From the NCBI RefSeq assembly GCF_018130615.1, contig NZ_JAFCKB010000005.1:62001-126000 (forward strand): a DNA stretch of 64,000 nucleotides, given 5' to 3'. Each line of letters begins with the position of its first letter. Position 1 is the stretch's first letter. The notes beneath the pieces are model-generated. The model was not told the origin of the DNA, did no database searches, and saw only the letters and a list, made by a program, of their open reading frames with translations. Shown one piece after another: positions 26,021 through 35,331 of this stretch. The position numbers and the translations under genes were made by a program. The DNA is from Bradyrhizobium manausense (GTDB lineage: Bacteria > Pseudomonadota > Alphaproteobacteria > Rhizobiales > Xanthobacteraceae).

Positions 26021-27052
26021 ATGACTTTCGTGCCCGTCAGCCGTCGCACGTTCCTCAAGTCGTCGACGGCGGTGACCGCCGGCCTCGTGCTCTCTCCCGC
26101 CATCATCGGCCGCGCTGAGGCGGCGACGCTGAAGCTGAAATGCTCCTCCTCGCTGCCGAACGATCCCAAATTCGCCAACGGCCGCGTCTACTACGACAAT
26201 CTCGTCAAGAATCTGAAGGGCAACGGACTCGGCGAGCAGGTCGAGGTCGCCTTCTTCCCGGACAACCAGCTCGGTCAGGAAATCGACGTCATCAATTCGG
26301 TGAAGCTCGGCGTCATCGACCTCATGGTGTCGGGCTCGTCGATCTCGGCCAATCTGGTGCCGCTGGTCGGCACCTACGATCTCGGCTTCCTGTTCTCGAG
26401 CTTCCCGCAGCAAACCAAGGCGTTCGACGCCGGCGCCGCCAAGCCGATCGAGGACGCCCTGCTCAAGGGCAGCAACATCCGCATCATCGCCTGGGCCTAT
26501 AATTTCGGCTCGCGGAGCGTGTTCGCGAAGAAACCGGTGAAGACGCCGGAGGATCTCGCCGGCCTCAAGATCCGCACCTTGCCCAATCCCGTCATCACGG
26601 AATGCCTGCGGCTGATGGGCGCTGCTGCGACGCCGCTGGCGTTCGGCGAAATCTACACGGCATTGCAGGCCGGCGTGCTTGACGGCCTCGAGCACGATCC
26701 GCCGACGATCCTCGCCAGCAAGTTCTTCGAAACCGCGAAGTTCTACGCGCTGACGCAGCACAATTTCTCGCCGCTCGCGATCTATTTCAGCGACATGACC
26801 TTCAACCGCATGGATCCGAAGCTGCGGGAGGGATTTCTCGACGCCGCGAAGAAGGCCGCGGTCGATACCCGCGCCCATGGGCTCGCAGTCGAGAAGGAGG
26901 CGCTCGCGGCGCTCACCGAGAAGGGCGTGACGGTGGCCGAGTGCGACCGTGAGGCCTTCAAGAAGCGAGTGGCGCCGCAGACCGAGAACTTCATCAAGGC
27001 GCGGCCGGAATCCAAGGCGGTCATCGACATCATTCGTTCGACGCAAGCTTGA
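26021..27052 (+). CDS. TRAP transporter substrate-binding protein, DctP family
   Basis: Periplasmic binding protein of 343 aa that delivers a carboxylate to the TRAP permease encoded next. The N-terminus VSRRTFLKSSTAVTAGLVLS looks like a Tat signal peptide. The family core LKIRTLPNPVITECLRLMGA holds the conserved Arg that pairs with the substrate carboxylate, followed by FGEIYTALQAGVLDGLEHDP. GGGGAG precedes the ATG at 26021. It ends 1 nt before the DctQM gene. A 2-hydroxyacid dehydrogenase follows in the operon, which suggests a hydroxy- or keto-acid substrate. Confidence 0.92.
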   Translation: MTFVPVSRRTFLKSSTAVTAGLVLSPAIIGRAEAATLKLKCSSSLPNDPKFANGRVYYDNLVKNLKGNGLGEQVEVAFFPDNQLGQEIDVINSVKLGVIDLMVSGSSISANLVPLVGTYDLGFLFSSFPQQTKAFDAGAAKPIEDALLKGSNIRIIAWAYNFGSRSVFAKKPVKTPEDLAGLKIRTLPNPVITECLRLMGAAATPLAFGEIYTALQAGVLDGLEHDPPTILASKFFETAKFYALTQHNFSPLAIYFSDMTFNRMDPKLREGFLDAAKKAAVDTRAHGLAVEKEALAALTEKGVTVAECDREAFKKRVAPQTENFIKARPESKAVIDIIRSTQA

Positions 27053-27053
27053 G

Positions 27054-28928
27054 ATGGCCAAATCCGAGATGGCGATGACCGGCGCGTTGTCTCTCTCGGG
27101 CGGCCGCCACGGGAGCATCGCGCTGCTGCTTCGCCTTAGTGATGCGATCGCGGCGATCTTGCTGGCCGCAGATCTCGCGGTCGTCTGCGGCTCCGTGCTG
27201 CTGCGCTTTTTCTTCAACGCGCCGGTCGAATGGTCGGACGACGTCGCGCGCGGATTGATGGTCGGCTCGGCCTTCTTCGGCGCGGCGAGCGCGCTGGCGC
27301 GCGGCGAGAATGTCGGCGTGTCCTTCTTTCGCGATCTGCTGCCGCAACGGTTGCGTACACTGGTCGACGCCGCGAGCGCCGTGCTCGTCGTGCTGGTCTC
27401 GGGCTACGTCGCCTACAACGCGATCAAGCTGGGTTCGCTGACATCGGGACAGACCACCGGCTCGGGCCTGCCACTTGAACTCACCTTCTATCCGATGGGC
27501 ATCGGCGCACTGTTCATGACGGTGTTCGCGATCGACCATCTCCGCGCGCGGCCGCTGCCTGACATGGTCAGAGGCCTTGTCGCGGTCGTCATCGTCACCG
27601 GGCTCTATCTTGCCTGGGATTATCTGTCGCCGTCATCAGTGCCGTCGGCGGGCATGCTGATGCTGATCGGCTTCTTCGCAACCCTGTTCGGCGGCTTGCC
27701 GATCGGCTTTGCGCTGGCGCTGGCCGCGCTGATCTTCATCTGGGTCGAGGGTGCGCTGCCGGGCGTGATCTTCGCCCAGCAGATGGCGCGCGGCATCGAC
27801 AATTTCGTGTTGCTCGCAATCCCGTTCTTCATTCTCGTCGGCTACCTGATGGAAGCCAACGGCATGTCGGTACGCCTGATCGAGTTGCTGCAGCGTGCGG
27901 TCGGCCGCATGCGCGGTGGCCTGAACGTCGTGATGGTGGCCTCGATGGTGCTGTTCTCCGGCATCTCCGGCTCGAAGATGGCCGATGTCGCGGCCGTCGG
28001 CTCCGTGCTGATTCCGGCGGCGCGCCGCTCGAGGCAGAATCCAGGCAGCGCCGTGGCGCTGCTCGCGGCGTCCGCGGTGATGGCAGAGACCATTCCGCCC
28101 TGCATCAATCTGATCATCCTGGGATTCGTCGCGAACCTCTCGATCGGTGGCCTGTTCGTCGCCGGCCTGCTGCCGGCGGCGCTGATGGCGACGGTCCTGA
28201 TCGCCTTCTCCATCATCTTCGGCAAGACGCCGGCGCAGACCGAGGCGGTCGAGCCGCAAGTGCCGGTGTCGGGCCTCTGGAGCGGCGCAATCGCCTCGTT
28301 CGGCCTGATCTTCATGATCTTCTTCGGTTTCAAGAGCGGCTTTGCCACGGCAACGGAAATCTCCGCGTTCGCGGTCGCCTATGCACTTGTTGTCGGCAGC
28401 GTGGTGTTCCGCGAGCTCAGCTTCAAATCGGCGACGCATAGTTTCGTGCAGGCAGCGACGCGCGCGGGGCTGGTGCTGTTCATCGTCGCCGCCGCGCAAT
28501 CGCTGGCGTTCACGCTGACCTTGCAGCAGGTGCCGCATGCGGTCGGCGATTTCATGCTGGGCCTGTCCAAGACCTCCGGCGTCTGGCTGTTCATCCTGCT
28601 CGCGATCGCCGTGCTGATCGTGATGGGCTCGGTGCTGGAAGGCGCGGCGGCGCTCATCATCTTCGGGCCGCTGCTGCTGCCGGTGGCCGTGCAGCTCGGC
28701 ATCGATCCCCTGCATTTCGGCGTGGTGCTCGTCATTGCGATGGGCATCGGCCTGTTCGCGCCGCCGCTGGGGCTCGGGCTCTACGGCGCCTGCTTGATCG
28801 GTAATGTCCCGATCGAGCAGACGGTGAAACCGATCCTGGGCTATCTTGGCCTGTTGTTCCTCTGCCTGCTCGTCATCGCCTTCGTGCCATGGCTGAGCAC
28901 CGCCTTGCCGCGCGCGTTCGGTTACTGA
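27054..28928 (+). CDS. TRAP transporter fused small and large permease (DctQM)
   Basis: Membrane protein of 624 aa. About residues 20-190 correspond to the four-helix small subunit DctQ (segment RFFFNAPVEWSDDVARGLMV), and about 200-624 to the large subunit DctM (GGLPIGFALALAALIFIWVE, GISGSKMADVAAVGSVLIPA, GLFAPPLGLGLYGACLIG). Many TRAP systems keep these as two proteins; fused forms are known. The ATG at 27054 overlaps nothing but is 1 nt after the DctP stop; later in-frame ATGs at 27069 and 27075 are possible starts. Confidence 0.9.
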   Translation: MAKSEMAMTGALSLSGGRHGSIALLLRLSDAIAAILLAADLAVVCGSVLLRFFFNAPVEWSDDVARGLMVGSAFFGAASALARGENVGVSFFRDLLPQRLRTLVDAASAVLVVLVSGYVAYNAIKLGSLTSGQTTGSGLPLELTFYPMGIGALFMTVFAIDHLRARPLPDMVRGLVAVVIVTGLYLAWDYLSPSSVPSAGMLMLIGFFATLFGGLPIGFALALAALIFIWVEGALPGVIFAQQMARGIDNFVLLAIPFFILVGYLMEANGMSVRLIELLQRAVGRMRGGLNVVMVASMVLFSGISGSKMADVAAVGSVLIPAARRSRQNPGSAVALLAASAVMAETIPPCINLIILGFVANLSIGGLFVAGLLPAALMATVLIAFSIIFGKTPAQTEAVEPQVPVSGLWSGAIASFGLIFMIFFGFKSGFATATEISAFAVAYALVVGSVVFRELSFKSATHSFVQAATRAGLVLFIVAAAQSLAFTLTLQQVPHAVGDFMLGLSKTSGVWLFILLAIAVLIVMGSVLEGAAALIIFGPLLLPVAVQLGIDPLHFGVVLVIAMGIGLFAPPLGLGLYGACLIGNVPIEQTVKPILGYLGLLFLCLLVIAFVPWLSTALPRAFGY

Positions 28929-28940
28929 AGGAGTATTGCC

Positions 28941-29918
28941 GTGAAAGTCCTGCTGGCCCACACGCCGGAGATGCGCCGCAATTATTACGGCGACCGCAGC
29001 CTGAACGGCCTGCGCGCCATTGCCGACGTGATCCTGCACGAGGGCGACCATGCGCTCGATGCCGCAGGCCTCGTGACTGCGGCAAAAGATGCCGACATCA
29101 TCGTCGCCGACCGCATGACCGAAGGCCGCGGCGAAATTTTCGCGCAGCTGCCGCGCCTGCGCGCCTTCGTCCGCTCTGCCGTCGACATCCGCAATGTCGA
29201 TGTGGAGGCCGCTTCGCAAGCCGGTGTGCTGGTGACGCGTGCCGGTCCCGGCTTCGTGCAGGCCGTCGCCGAGCTCGCGCTCGGCTTCATGGTCGACCTG
29301 TCGCGCGGCGTGTCGCGGGCCACGGCCGACTACCAGGCCGGCCGCAAGCCGGAGGCGCGGATGGGCCGTCAGCTTGCCGGCAGCACGATCGGCATCATCG
29401 GCTATGGCAGCATCGGGCGTTACCTCGCCGAGATCGCCAAGGTCATGCGCATGAATGTGCTGGTCGCCGATCCCTTTGCCGATGTCAGTGACGGCGCGAT
29501 CAGGCAGGTCGGTCTCGACGACCTCCTTGCGGCGTCCGACTACGTTGTCTGCCTCGCAATTGCCAATGAGCAGACCGAGAAGCTGATCGGGGAGGCGGCC
29601 CTGGCGCGCATGCAGAAGCATGCCGTCTTCATCAATCTCTCGCGCGGCAATCTGGTCGACGAGGCGGCACTCGCCAAGGCGCTGCTTGAGAACCGCATCG
29701 CGGGTGCGGCGATGGACGTCGGCCGCGCGCCCGACCAGATGCCGACGCCGGAGCTGGCAAAGCTTCCCAACGTCGTCGCGACGCCCCATGTCGGCGGGCT
29801 GACGCCGCAGGCGATCGAATACCAGTCCCTGGAAACGGTGCGGCAGGTCGACGCCATCGTCAAGGGCGAAGCCCCGCAGGGCGCCGTCAACGCCGAGCGT
29901 TGGACACGGCGGCCGTGA
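28941..29918 (+). CDS. D-2-hydroxyacid dehydrogenase (phosphoglycerate dehydrogenase-like)
   Basis: NAD-dependent dehydrogenase of 325 aa. The NAD motif is GIIGYGSIGRYLAEIAKV, the catalytic Arg is in INLSRGNLVDEAAL and the His in VVATPHVGGLT. The usual catalytic Glu segment (DVFxxEP) reads DVGRAPDQMPTPEL here, so the Glu is not in its normal place. The start is a GTG at 28941 with GAAGGAG 7 nt upstream. It is the third gene of the TRAP operon (12 nt gap) and probably acts on the imported acid. Confidence 0.88.
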   Translation: MKVLLAHTPEMRRNYYGDRSLNGLRAIADVILHEGDHALDAAGLVTAAKDADIIVADRMTEGRGEIFAQLPRLRAFVRSAVDIRNVDVEAASQAGVLVTRAGPGFVQAVAELALGFMVDLSRGVSRATADYQAGRKPEARMGRQLAGSTIGIIGYGSIGRYLAEIAKVMRMNVLVADPFADVSDGAIRQVGLDDLLAASDYVVCLAIANEQTEKLIGEAALARMQKHAVFINLSRGNLVDEAALAKALLENRIAGAAMDVGRAPDQMPTPELAKLPNVVATPHVGGLTPQAIEYQSLETVRQVDAIVKGEAPQGAVNAERWTRRP

Positions 29919-29927
29919 GCTGCGGCT

Positions 29928-31094
29928 CTACAGCCGGTCCACGGCCGTGAACGTCCCGTCCTTCTGGATCACCGTCAGGAACACCTTTGGCGGCATGTCG
30001 ACGGCGCGCGCCCCGACGGTGACGATGCTGCCGCTGATATCGAAGCGGCCGATATCGTTGATCGTGCGCAGCAGGTTCGCACGGGTCGGGTTCGGCCCGG
30101 CCTTTTCCAGCGCCGCTGCCGCGAGACGACCGGAGAGATAGCCCTCGAGCGACACGAAGTCCGGTGCCAGCGTCGGATCGAACGCCGTCTGCGCGGCCTG
30201 GTAGTCGGCGACGAGCTTGATCGAGCGGTCCCATGGAAACGGCACGACCTGGGCGACGACGACGCCTTCGCCGTCCGGGCCGAGCTCCTTGGCGAGCGCG
30301 TTGGCGCCGACGAAGGAGATGTTGACGAAGGTCGGAAAGACGCCGTTGCGGTGCGCGAGCTTGATGAACTCGGCGCTCGGACCGTAAGTGCCGACCATGA
30401 CGATCGCCTCGGGCTCGGCGCGCTTGATGGTGCGCCAGGCCGCGCTGACCGCGCGGGTGTTGCGTTCGAAGGTGCCTTCAGCGGCGAGTTCGAGCCCGCG
30501 CCTGGCCAGCGCGTTCTTGACGCCGGCGAGGCCGTCGCGGCCGAAGGAATCGTCCTGGTAGAAGATGCCGATCCGGCTGAAGTGGCGGTCCTCGGCCAGA
30601 TGCTTGATGAGGGTCTCCGACTCCGCGCTATAGCTTGCGCGGATGTTCACGACATTCGGGAGTTCGAGGTCGCGCAGGAATTCGGCGCCGCTGAAGGGGC
30701 CGATGAAGGGGATGTTGCGGGCGCTCGTCACCGGGATGGTCGCGATCGCAGTCGGCGTGCCAACGGCACCGATCAAAGCGAACACCTTGTCGTCCTCGAT
30801 CAGCCTCAGCGTTTGCGCCACCGAGCGGTCGGGATCGTAGCCGTCGTCGCGGCTGATGAGCTGGAGCTTGCGGCCGTGGACGCCGCCTTTGGCGTTGATC
30901 TCGGTGAACGCCGCGACGATGCCGTGCCGCATGCGTTGTCCGAGCACGGCGGAGGGCCCCTCGAGCGCGGCAGCCTGGCCGAACAGGATCGCGTCCTCGC
31001 TGACGCCGACCTCGTCGCCTCTTGCCGTCAGCGTTGCCGCCGCCAGCACCATGGCGGCAAGCGCAATGCCTATCGCTGGGCGCGATCGTTTCAT
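29928..31094 (-). CDS. branched-chain amino acid-type (LivK) ABC substrate-binding protein
   Basis: Periplasmic binding protein of 388 aa in the LivK/leucine-isoleucine-valine family. A signal peptide (AIGIALAAMVLAAATLTARG) is followed by ILFGQAAALEGPSAVLGQRM, then VHGRKLQLISRDDGYDPDRS, the usual family start. No permease or ATPase gene is near, so it is an orphan that may feed a distant system or act in sensing. The start at 31094 is chosen for the signal peptide. It converges on the hydroxyacid dehydrogenase gene. Confidence 0.9.
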   Translation of the reverse strand: MKRSRPAIGIALAAMVLAAATLTARGDEVGVSEDAILFGQAAALEGPSAVLGQRMRHGIVAAFTEINAKGGVHGRKLQLISRDDGYDPDRSVAQTLRLIEDDKVFALIGAVGTPTAIATIPVTSARNIPFIGPFSGAEFLRDLELPNVVNIRASYSAESETLIKHLAEDRHFSRIGIFYQDDSFGRDGLAGVKNALARRGLELAAEGTFERNTRAVSAAWRTIKRAEPEAIVMVGTYGPSAEFIKLAHRNGVFPTFVNISFVGANALAKELGPDGEGVVVAQVVPFPWDRSIKLVADYQAAQTAFDPTLAPDFVSLEGYLSGRLAAAALEKAGPNPTRANLLRTINDIGRFDISGSIVTVGARAVDMPPKVFLTVIQKDGTFTAVDRL

Positions 31095-31379
31095 GAGAGA
31101 GCTCGCCGATGCGGGAGAAGTTGCGGCAACGATAGATCCGCGGGCTGAACAGGGCACTAACCGGCACCGGGAGATCGATCCGTAGGACTCCGGGGAAATG
31201 TGGCAATCGACGACCACATTTGCGGGAATGCGCAGGTCAATCATTAACTACGCTTCGCAATGCGGGATGCCTTGGTTCCAAAGTTGTGCAGTTCTTAACC
31301 CCGATCCTTGTCCGATAGTCGCCACGGCGGCTCAACCCTAAGTTCGGCCGCCGCGCCGAGGGGACCTGCGGAAAACAAG

Positions 31380-33809
31380 ATGGGCGATCGCGATCAGAAT
31401 GATCTGGATCGAAAGCGACTGACTGGACGGTGGCGCGTTGCGCCGCTGCTCGGCCTGTATCGTCCTGCGCTGGTCGCGGCTGCCGTCGGCCTGCTGTTCT
31501 CGCTCGCGGGCGCAGCTGCGGTGGCGCGCTGGGAAGACCGCGTCAACAAGATCGAATTCGAGAACGCGGCCGAAACGCAGTCCATCGTCATGCAGAACGG
31601 CATGAACGAATATATCAGCCGGCTCGTGGCGCTGCGAACCCTGTTCGAATCCTCCAACGAGGGGGTCACGCGGAGCGAGTTCGAGACGTTCAGCGGCCGG
31701 CTGTTCGAGCGCTATCCCGGCTTGCTGCGCGTCGGCTGGCTGCCGCGTATCACGCGCAAGGAGCGCGCCGAATACGAGGCTGCCGCGATCGCCGACGGCG
31801 TGTCCGGCTATCATATCAAGGTGCTCGACGGCAGCGATTTCGTGACCGCGCCGCAGGGCGCGGAGTATTTCCCCATTCTCTATTCGACGCAGCCGAAGAC
31901 GTCGCCTGTCTACGGCATGGATTACATGAGCGTGCCGGACCGCAAGGTGGCGCTCGAACGCGCCCGGGACAATGACGCCATCGCCGCGATCCGCACCGAA
32001 CTCTACGCCCGGAACGAAGCGGGCCAGTTGCCGAACGTGCTCGTGATCGTGCCCGTCTACGCCAAGGGCACTTCGCGTGACACGATCACCGATCGGCGCC
32101 GCAACATCTCGGGCTTCGTCGTCGGCATCTTCGACCTGCCTTTGCTGATGCAGGCCATCCGCGCCAGGACCGGGGCGAGCCCCGCCGTCAGCGTCAACGT
32201 CTATCAGCCCTTCAGCGCGCGCATCGTCAGCCTGGAAGGCACGCTGCCCGATTACGCCTCTGCAGCCGCCGCGCCGCAATCGATGCGCGATGTTGCGCGC
32301 GGCCGGCACTGGTCGGGCGGCCTCAGGATCGGCGACACCGATTGGCAGGTGCGCGCGGTTCCGACCGCCGGCGGCCCGCTGGAGACGACGTATGATCGCG
32401 CCGGCGCCGTGCTGATCGTCGGCATGCTGCTGACGCTGTCGCTGGCGACCTATCTGATGCTCGCAAGCCGCAATTCGCGGCGGCTGTCGCTGGCCAACCG
32501 GCGCGTGCTCGAGCTGGCGCAGACCGACGTCCTCACGGGATTGCCGAACCGCGCCTTCTTCCTCGCCCGGCTCGACGAGCTCAACAGCCAGCTGAAAGAT
32601 GGCGGGGCGACCTTCTCGATCCTGATGCTCGATCTCGACCGCTTCAAGAACGTCAACGATTCCCTCGGTCATGGCGCTGGCGATGCGCTGCTGCGCCTGG
32701 TGGCGCAGCGGCTGAAATCCGCGGTGCGCGCCACCGACGTGCTGGCGCGGCTCGGCGGCGACGAATTCGCCATCATCCAGGAAAGCTGCGAGGATCAGCG
32801 CGCCTGCTCGACCGAGCTGGCGATGCGGATCGCCAAGCGCGTGGCCGAGCCGTTTCTGTTGCCAGGGCACCGTGTCGAGATCGGCACCAGCATCGGCATT
32901 GCGATCGCGCCGGATCATGGCAGCGACCAGGAGCAGCTGCTGAAGAAGGCCGACCTTGCGCTCTATCGCTCGAAATCGGCTGGCCGGAACTGCTTTACCA
33001 TCTACGACGAAGCGATGTCGGCCGAGCTCGAGGCGCGCAACACGCTGGAAGGGGATCTGCGCGACGCCATCGCGCGCTGCCAGCTCGAGGTGCACTATCA
33101 GCCGTTCATGAATGCCGGCACCGGCGCGCGGCGCGGGTTCGAGGCGCTGGTGCGCTGGCGGCATCCGGTGCGCGGGCTGATCCCGCCGGATCAGTTCATC
33201 GCGCTCGCCGAGGAGACCGGGCTGATCGTTCCGCTCGGCGAATTCGTGCTGCGCCGTGCCTGCGCGGATGCGGCGAGCTGGCCGTCCGATCTGATGGTCG
33301 CGGTGAACCTGTCGCCGATCCAGTTCAAGGAAGCCGATCTGTTCGATGTCATCTGCGCGGCATTGCAGGATTCCGGCCTGTCGCCGCAACGGCTCGAGAT
33401 CGAGATCACCGAGTCCGTCCTGCTGGAGCGCGGCGCCGAGAACCACGCCTTCATGGAACGGTTGAAGAGCATCGGCATCGAGCTCGCGCTCGACGATTTC
33501 GGCACCGGCTATTCCTCGCTGAGCTATCTCACCGCATTCCCGTTCGACAAGATCAAGATCGACAAATCGTTCATCCGCAACCTCACGCACCAGCCGCGCT
33601 CTTCCGCCATCATCTCCTCGATCGTGACGCTGGCGCGCGGGCTCGACATGTCGGTCACCGCCGAGGGCGTCGAGACGGCAGAGGAGTTCGAGCGGCTGAA
33701 GGCGCTCGGCGTCAATTTCGCGCAAGGCTATCTGTTCGGCCGCCCGCTGCCGATCGACGCGATCGAGCTTGATGAGCCTGCCGAGGGCTCGCAGCGGGAC
33801 GCGGCCTGA
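31380..33809 (+). CDS. CHASE-GGDEF-EAL cyclic-di-GMP protein
   Basis: Membrane-bound c-di-GMP enzyme of 809 aa. A transmembrane segment (about residues 25-48) leads to a periplasmic CHASE sensor domain (LFESSNEGVTRSEFETFSGR), a second transmembrane segment near residue 345-365 (AVLIVGMLLTLSLATYLMLA), GGDEF (intact, residues 459-463, with an RATD inhibitory site five residues before) and EAL (intact, residues 588-590, FEALVRWRHP). Both cyclase and phosphodiesterase motifs are complete, so either or both activities are possible. The ATG at 31380 is preferred over a TTG at 31308. Confidence 0.92.
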   Translation: MGDRDQNDLDRKRLTGRWRVAPLLGLYRPALVAAAVGLLFSLAGAAAVARWEDRVNKIEFENAAETQSIVMQNGMNEYISRLVALRTLFESSNEGVTRSEFETFSGRLFERYPGLLRVGWLPRITRKERAEYEAAAIADGVSGYHIKVLDGSDFVTAPQGAEYFPILYSTQPKTSPVYGMDYMSVPDRKVALERARDNDAIAAIRTELYARNEAGQLPNVLVIVPVYAKGTSRDTITDRRRNISGFVVGIFDLPLLMQAIRARTGASPAVSVNVYQPFSARIVSLEGTLPDYASAAAAPQSMRDVARGRHWSGGLRIGDTDWQVRAVPTAGGPLETTYDRAGAVLIVGMLLTLSLATYLMLASRNSRRLSLANRRVLELAQTDVLTGLPNRAFFLARLDELNSQLKDGGATFSILMLDLDRFKNVNDSLGHGAGDALLRLVAQRLKSAVRATDVLARLGGDEFAIIQESCEDQRACSTELAMRIAKRVAEPFLLPGHRVEIGTSIGIAIAPDHGSDQEQLLKKADLALYRSKSAGRNCFTIYDEAMSAELEARNTLEGDLRDAIARCQLEVHYQPFMNAGTGARRGFEALVRWRHPVRGLIPPDQFIALAEETGLIVPLGEFVLRRACADAASWPSDLMVAVNLSPIQFKEADLFDVICAALQDSGLSPQRLEIEITESVLLERGAENHAFMERLKSIGIELALDDFGTGYSSLSYLTAFPFDKIKIDKSFIRNLTHQPRSSAIISSIVTLARGLDMSVTAEGVETAEEFERLKALGVNFAQGYLFGRPLPIDAIELDEPAEGSQRDAA

Positions 33810-33899
33810 ACGCGCCACGCAAAGCGGCATCCGCGAAAATGGCTTGACCCGCGCGGCCCCAGATGGTCCGAAGGATCGTCCAGGGATGAAAACAAAAAA

Positions 33900-35201
33900 A
33901 TGCGGCTTCCGTTCTTCTACGGCTGGGTCGTGGTGGCCGTGACGTTTGTCACCATGGCCATCGGCGTCAATGCGCGCACCTCCTTCTCGCTGTTCTTTCC
34001 GCCGATCCTGTCCGAATTCGGCTGGGAGCGCGGCGTCACCGCGGGCGCCTTCTCCTTCGGTTTCGTCGCCTCGGGCGTCGCCAGCCCGCTGATCGGCCGC
34101 TTGATGGATCGGGCAGGACCGCGCGCGGTGATGGAGCTCGGCGTGGTGCTGATGGCGGGCGGCATGCTGCTGGCGCCGCTCACCAGCCAGCCCTGGCACC
34201 TCTACGTGACGATCGGCGTCATGGTCGGCGCCGGTTCGGTGTGCCTCGGCTATTCCGGCCAATCGCTGTTCCTGCCGAACTGGTTCATCCGCAAGCGCGG
34301 CTTTGCCATCGGCATCGCCTTCGCCGGCGTCGGCATCGGTTCAATGACACTGCTGCCGTGGGTGCAGCACATGATCGAGCAGGCCGGCTGGCGCACCGCC
34401 TGTACCGCGATGGGCCTGATGATCCTGATCGTGCTGGCGCCGATCAATCTGCTGCTGCACAAGCGGCCCGAAGACATCGGCCTGCAGCCGGACGGCGACG
34501 TTGCGCCGGCCGCGGGCACTGCAAAGCCGGTCTCCAACATCGTCGATCCCGTCTGGGCCGCGACCGACTGGACGCTGAAGCGGGCGGTTGCGACCGCGCG
34601 CTTCTGGTGGATCGCGCTCGGCTATTTCTGCGGCCTGTACATCTGGTACGCGGTGCAGGTGCATCAAACCAAATTCCTGCTCGACATCGGTTTCAGCCCG
34701 AACGTCGCGGTGTGGGCGCTCGGGTCCGTCAGCATGCTCGGCATTCCCGGGCAGATCTTCCTCGGTCATGTCTCCGACCGGATCGGGCGGGAATGGGTCT
34801 GGGCGATCAGCTGCGCCGGCTTTGCGATCTGCTTTGCGGCGCTGATCGCGCTGAAATACCAACCCGCGTTCTGGCTGGTCTGGCTGATGGTGCTCACGCA
34901 AGGCGCGCTCGGCTACGGCCTCACCTCGATCATGGGCGCAGTGGTGTTCGAGATCTTCCAGGGCCGGCACCAGGGCAGCATCTTCGGCATGATCATGCTG
35001 GCGGCACTCGCGGGCGGTGCGGCCGGCCCCTGGCTGACCGGCTTGCTCTACGATCGCGCCGGTAACTACACGCTCGCTTTTGCCCTCGCCATCGTCGTCA
35101 GTGGCCTCTCGGCCGTGTCGGTCTGGCAGGCCTCGCCCGGCAAGGTGCGGGCCGTGGCCGGCCGGCTGCACGGGCCGCGGGCCGGAACCAGCGCTGACTA
35201 G
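33900..35201 (+). CDS. MFS transporter
   Basis: Major facilitator carrier of 433 aa with about 12 hydrophobic segments; FFYGWVVVAVTFVTMAIG at the N-terminus, and the loop GRLMDRAGPRAVM between TM2 and TM3, are typical of the monocarboxylate/oxalate-like MFS group. A long central loop (about residues 190-225) separates the halves. An overlapping out-of-frame ATG lies at 33886, so the start at 33900 has only a weak upstream AGGG. It lies between two c-di-GMP genes; substrate unknown. Confidence 0.87.
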   Translation: MRLPFFYGWVVVAVTFVTMAIGVNARTSFSLFFPPILSEFGWERGVTAGAFSFGFVASGVASPLIGRLMDRAGPRAVMELGVVLMAGGMLLAPLTSQPWHLYVTIGVMVGAGSVCLGYSGQSLFLPNWFIRKRGFAIGIAFAGVGIGSMTLLPWVQHMIEQAGWRTACTAMGLMILIVLAPINLLLHKRPEDIGLQPDGDVAPAAGTAKPVSNIVDPVWAATDWTLKRAVATARFWWIALGYFCGLYIWYAVQVHQTKFLLDIGFSPNVAVWALGSVSMLGIPGQIFLGHVSDRIGREWVWAISCAGFAICFAALIALKYQPAFWLVWLMVLTQGALGYGLTSIMGAVVFEIFQGRHQGSIFGMIMLAALAGGAAGPWLTGLLYDRAGNYTLAFALAIVVSGLSAVSVWQASPGKVRAVAGRLHGPRAGTSAD

Positions 35202-35331
35202 GTTCCGTCTGCAACAGATTACCTTCGTATCTTTCGCGGACTGTTAAGCATGTCCCGGCTTGGCTGAACGCGGGCCGGTTGCAAGAACGTCTTGGACACC
35301 ATCGAAGCGTTAGCTTTGGGCCGATTGCCGT

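Noticed and set aside
27636-29789. 717-aa open frame on the minus strand
   Set aside because: Lies opposite the DctQM and hydroxyacid dehydrogenase genes; no family motif, rich in Arg/His/Asp/Gln as expected for a shadow frame.
31338-34262. 974-aa open frame on the minus strand
   Set aside because: Antisense to the CHASE-GGDEF-EAL and MFS genes; the length comes from high GC and low stop density only.
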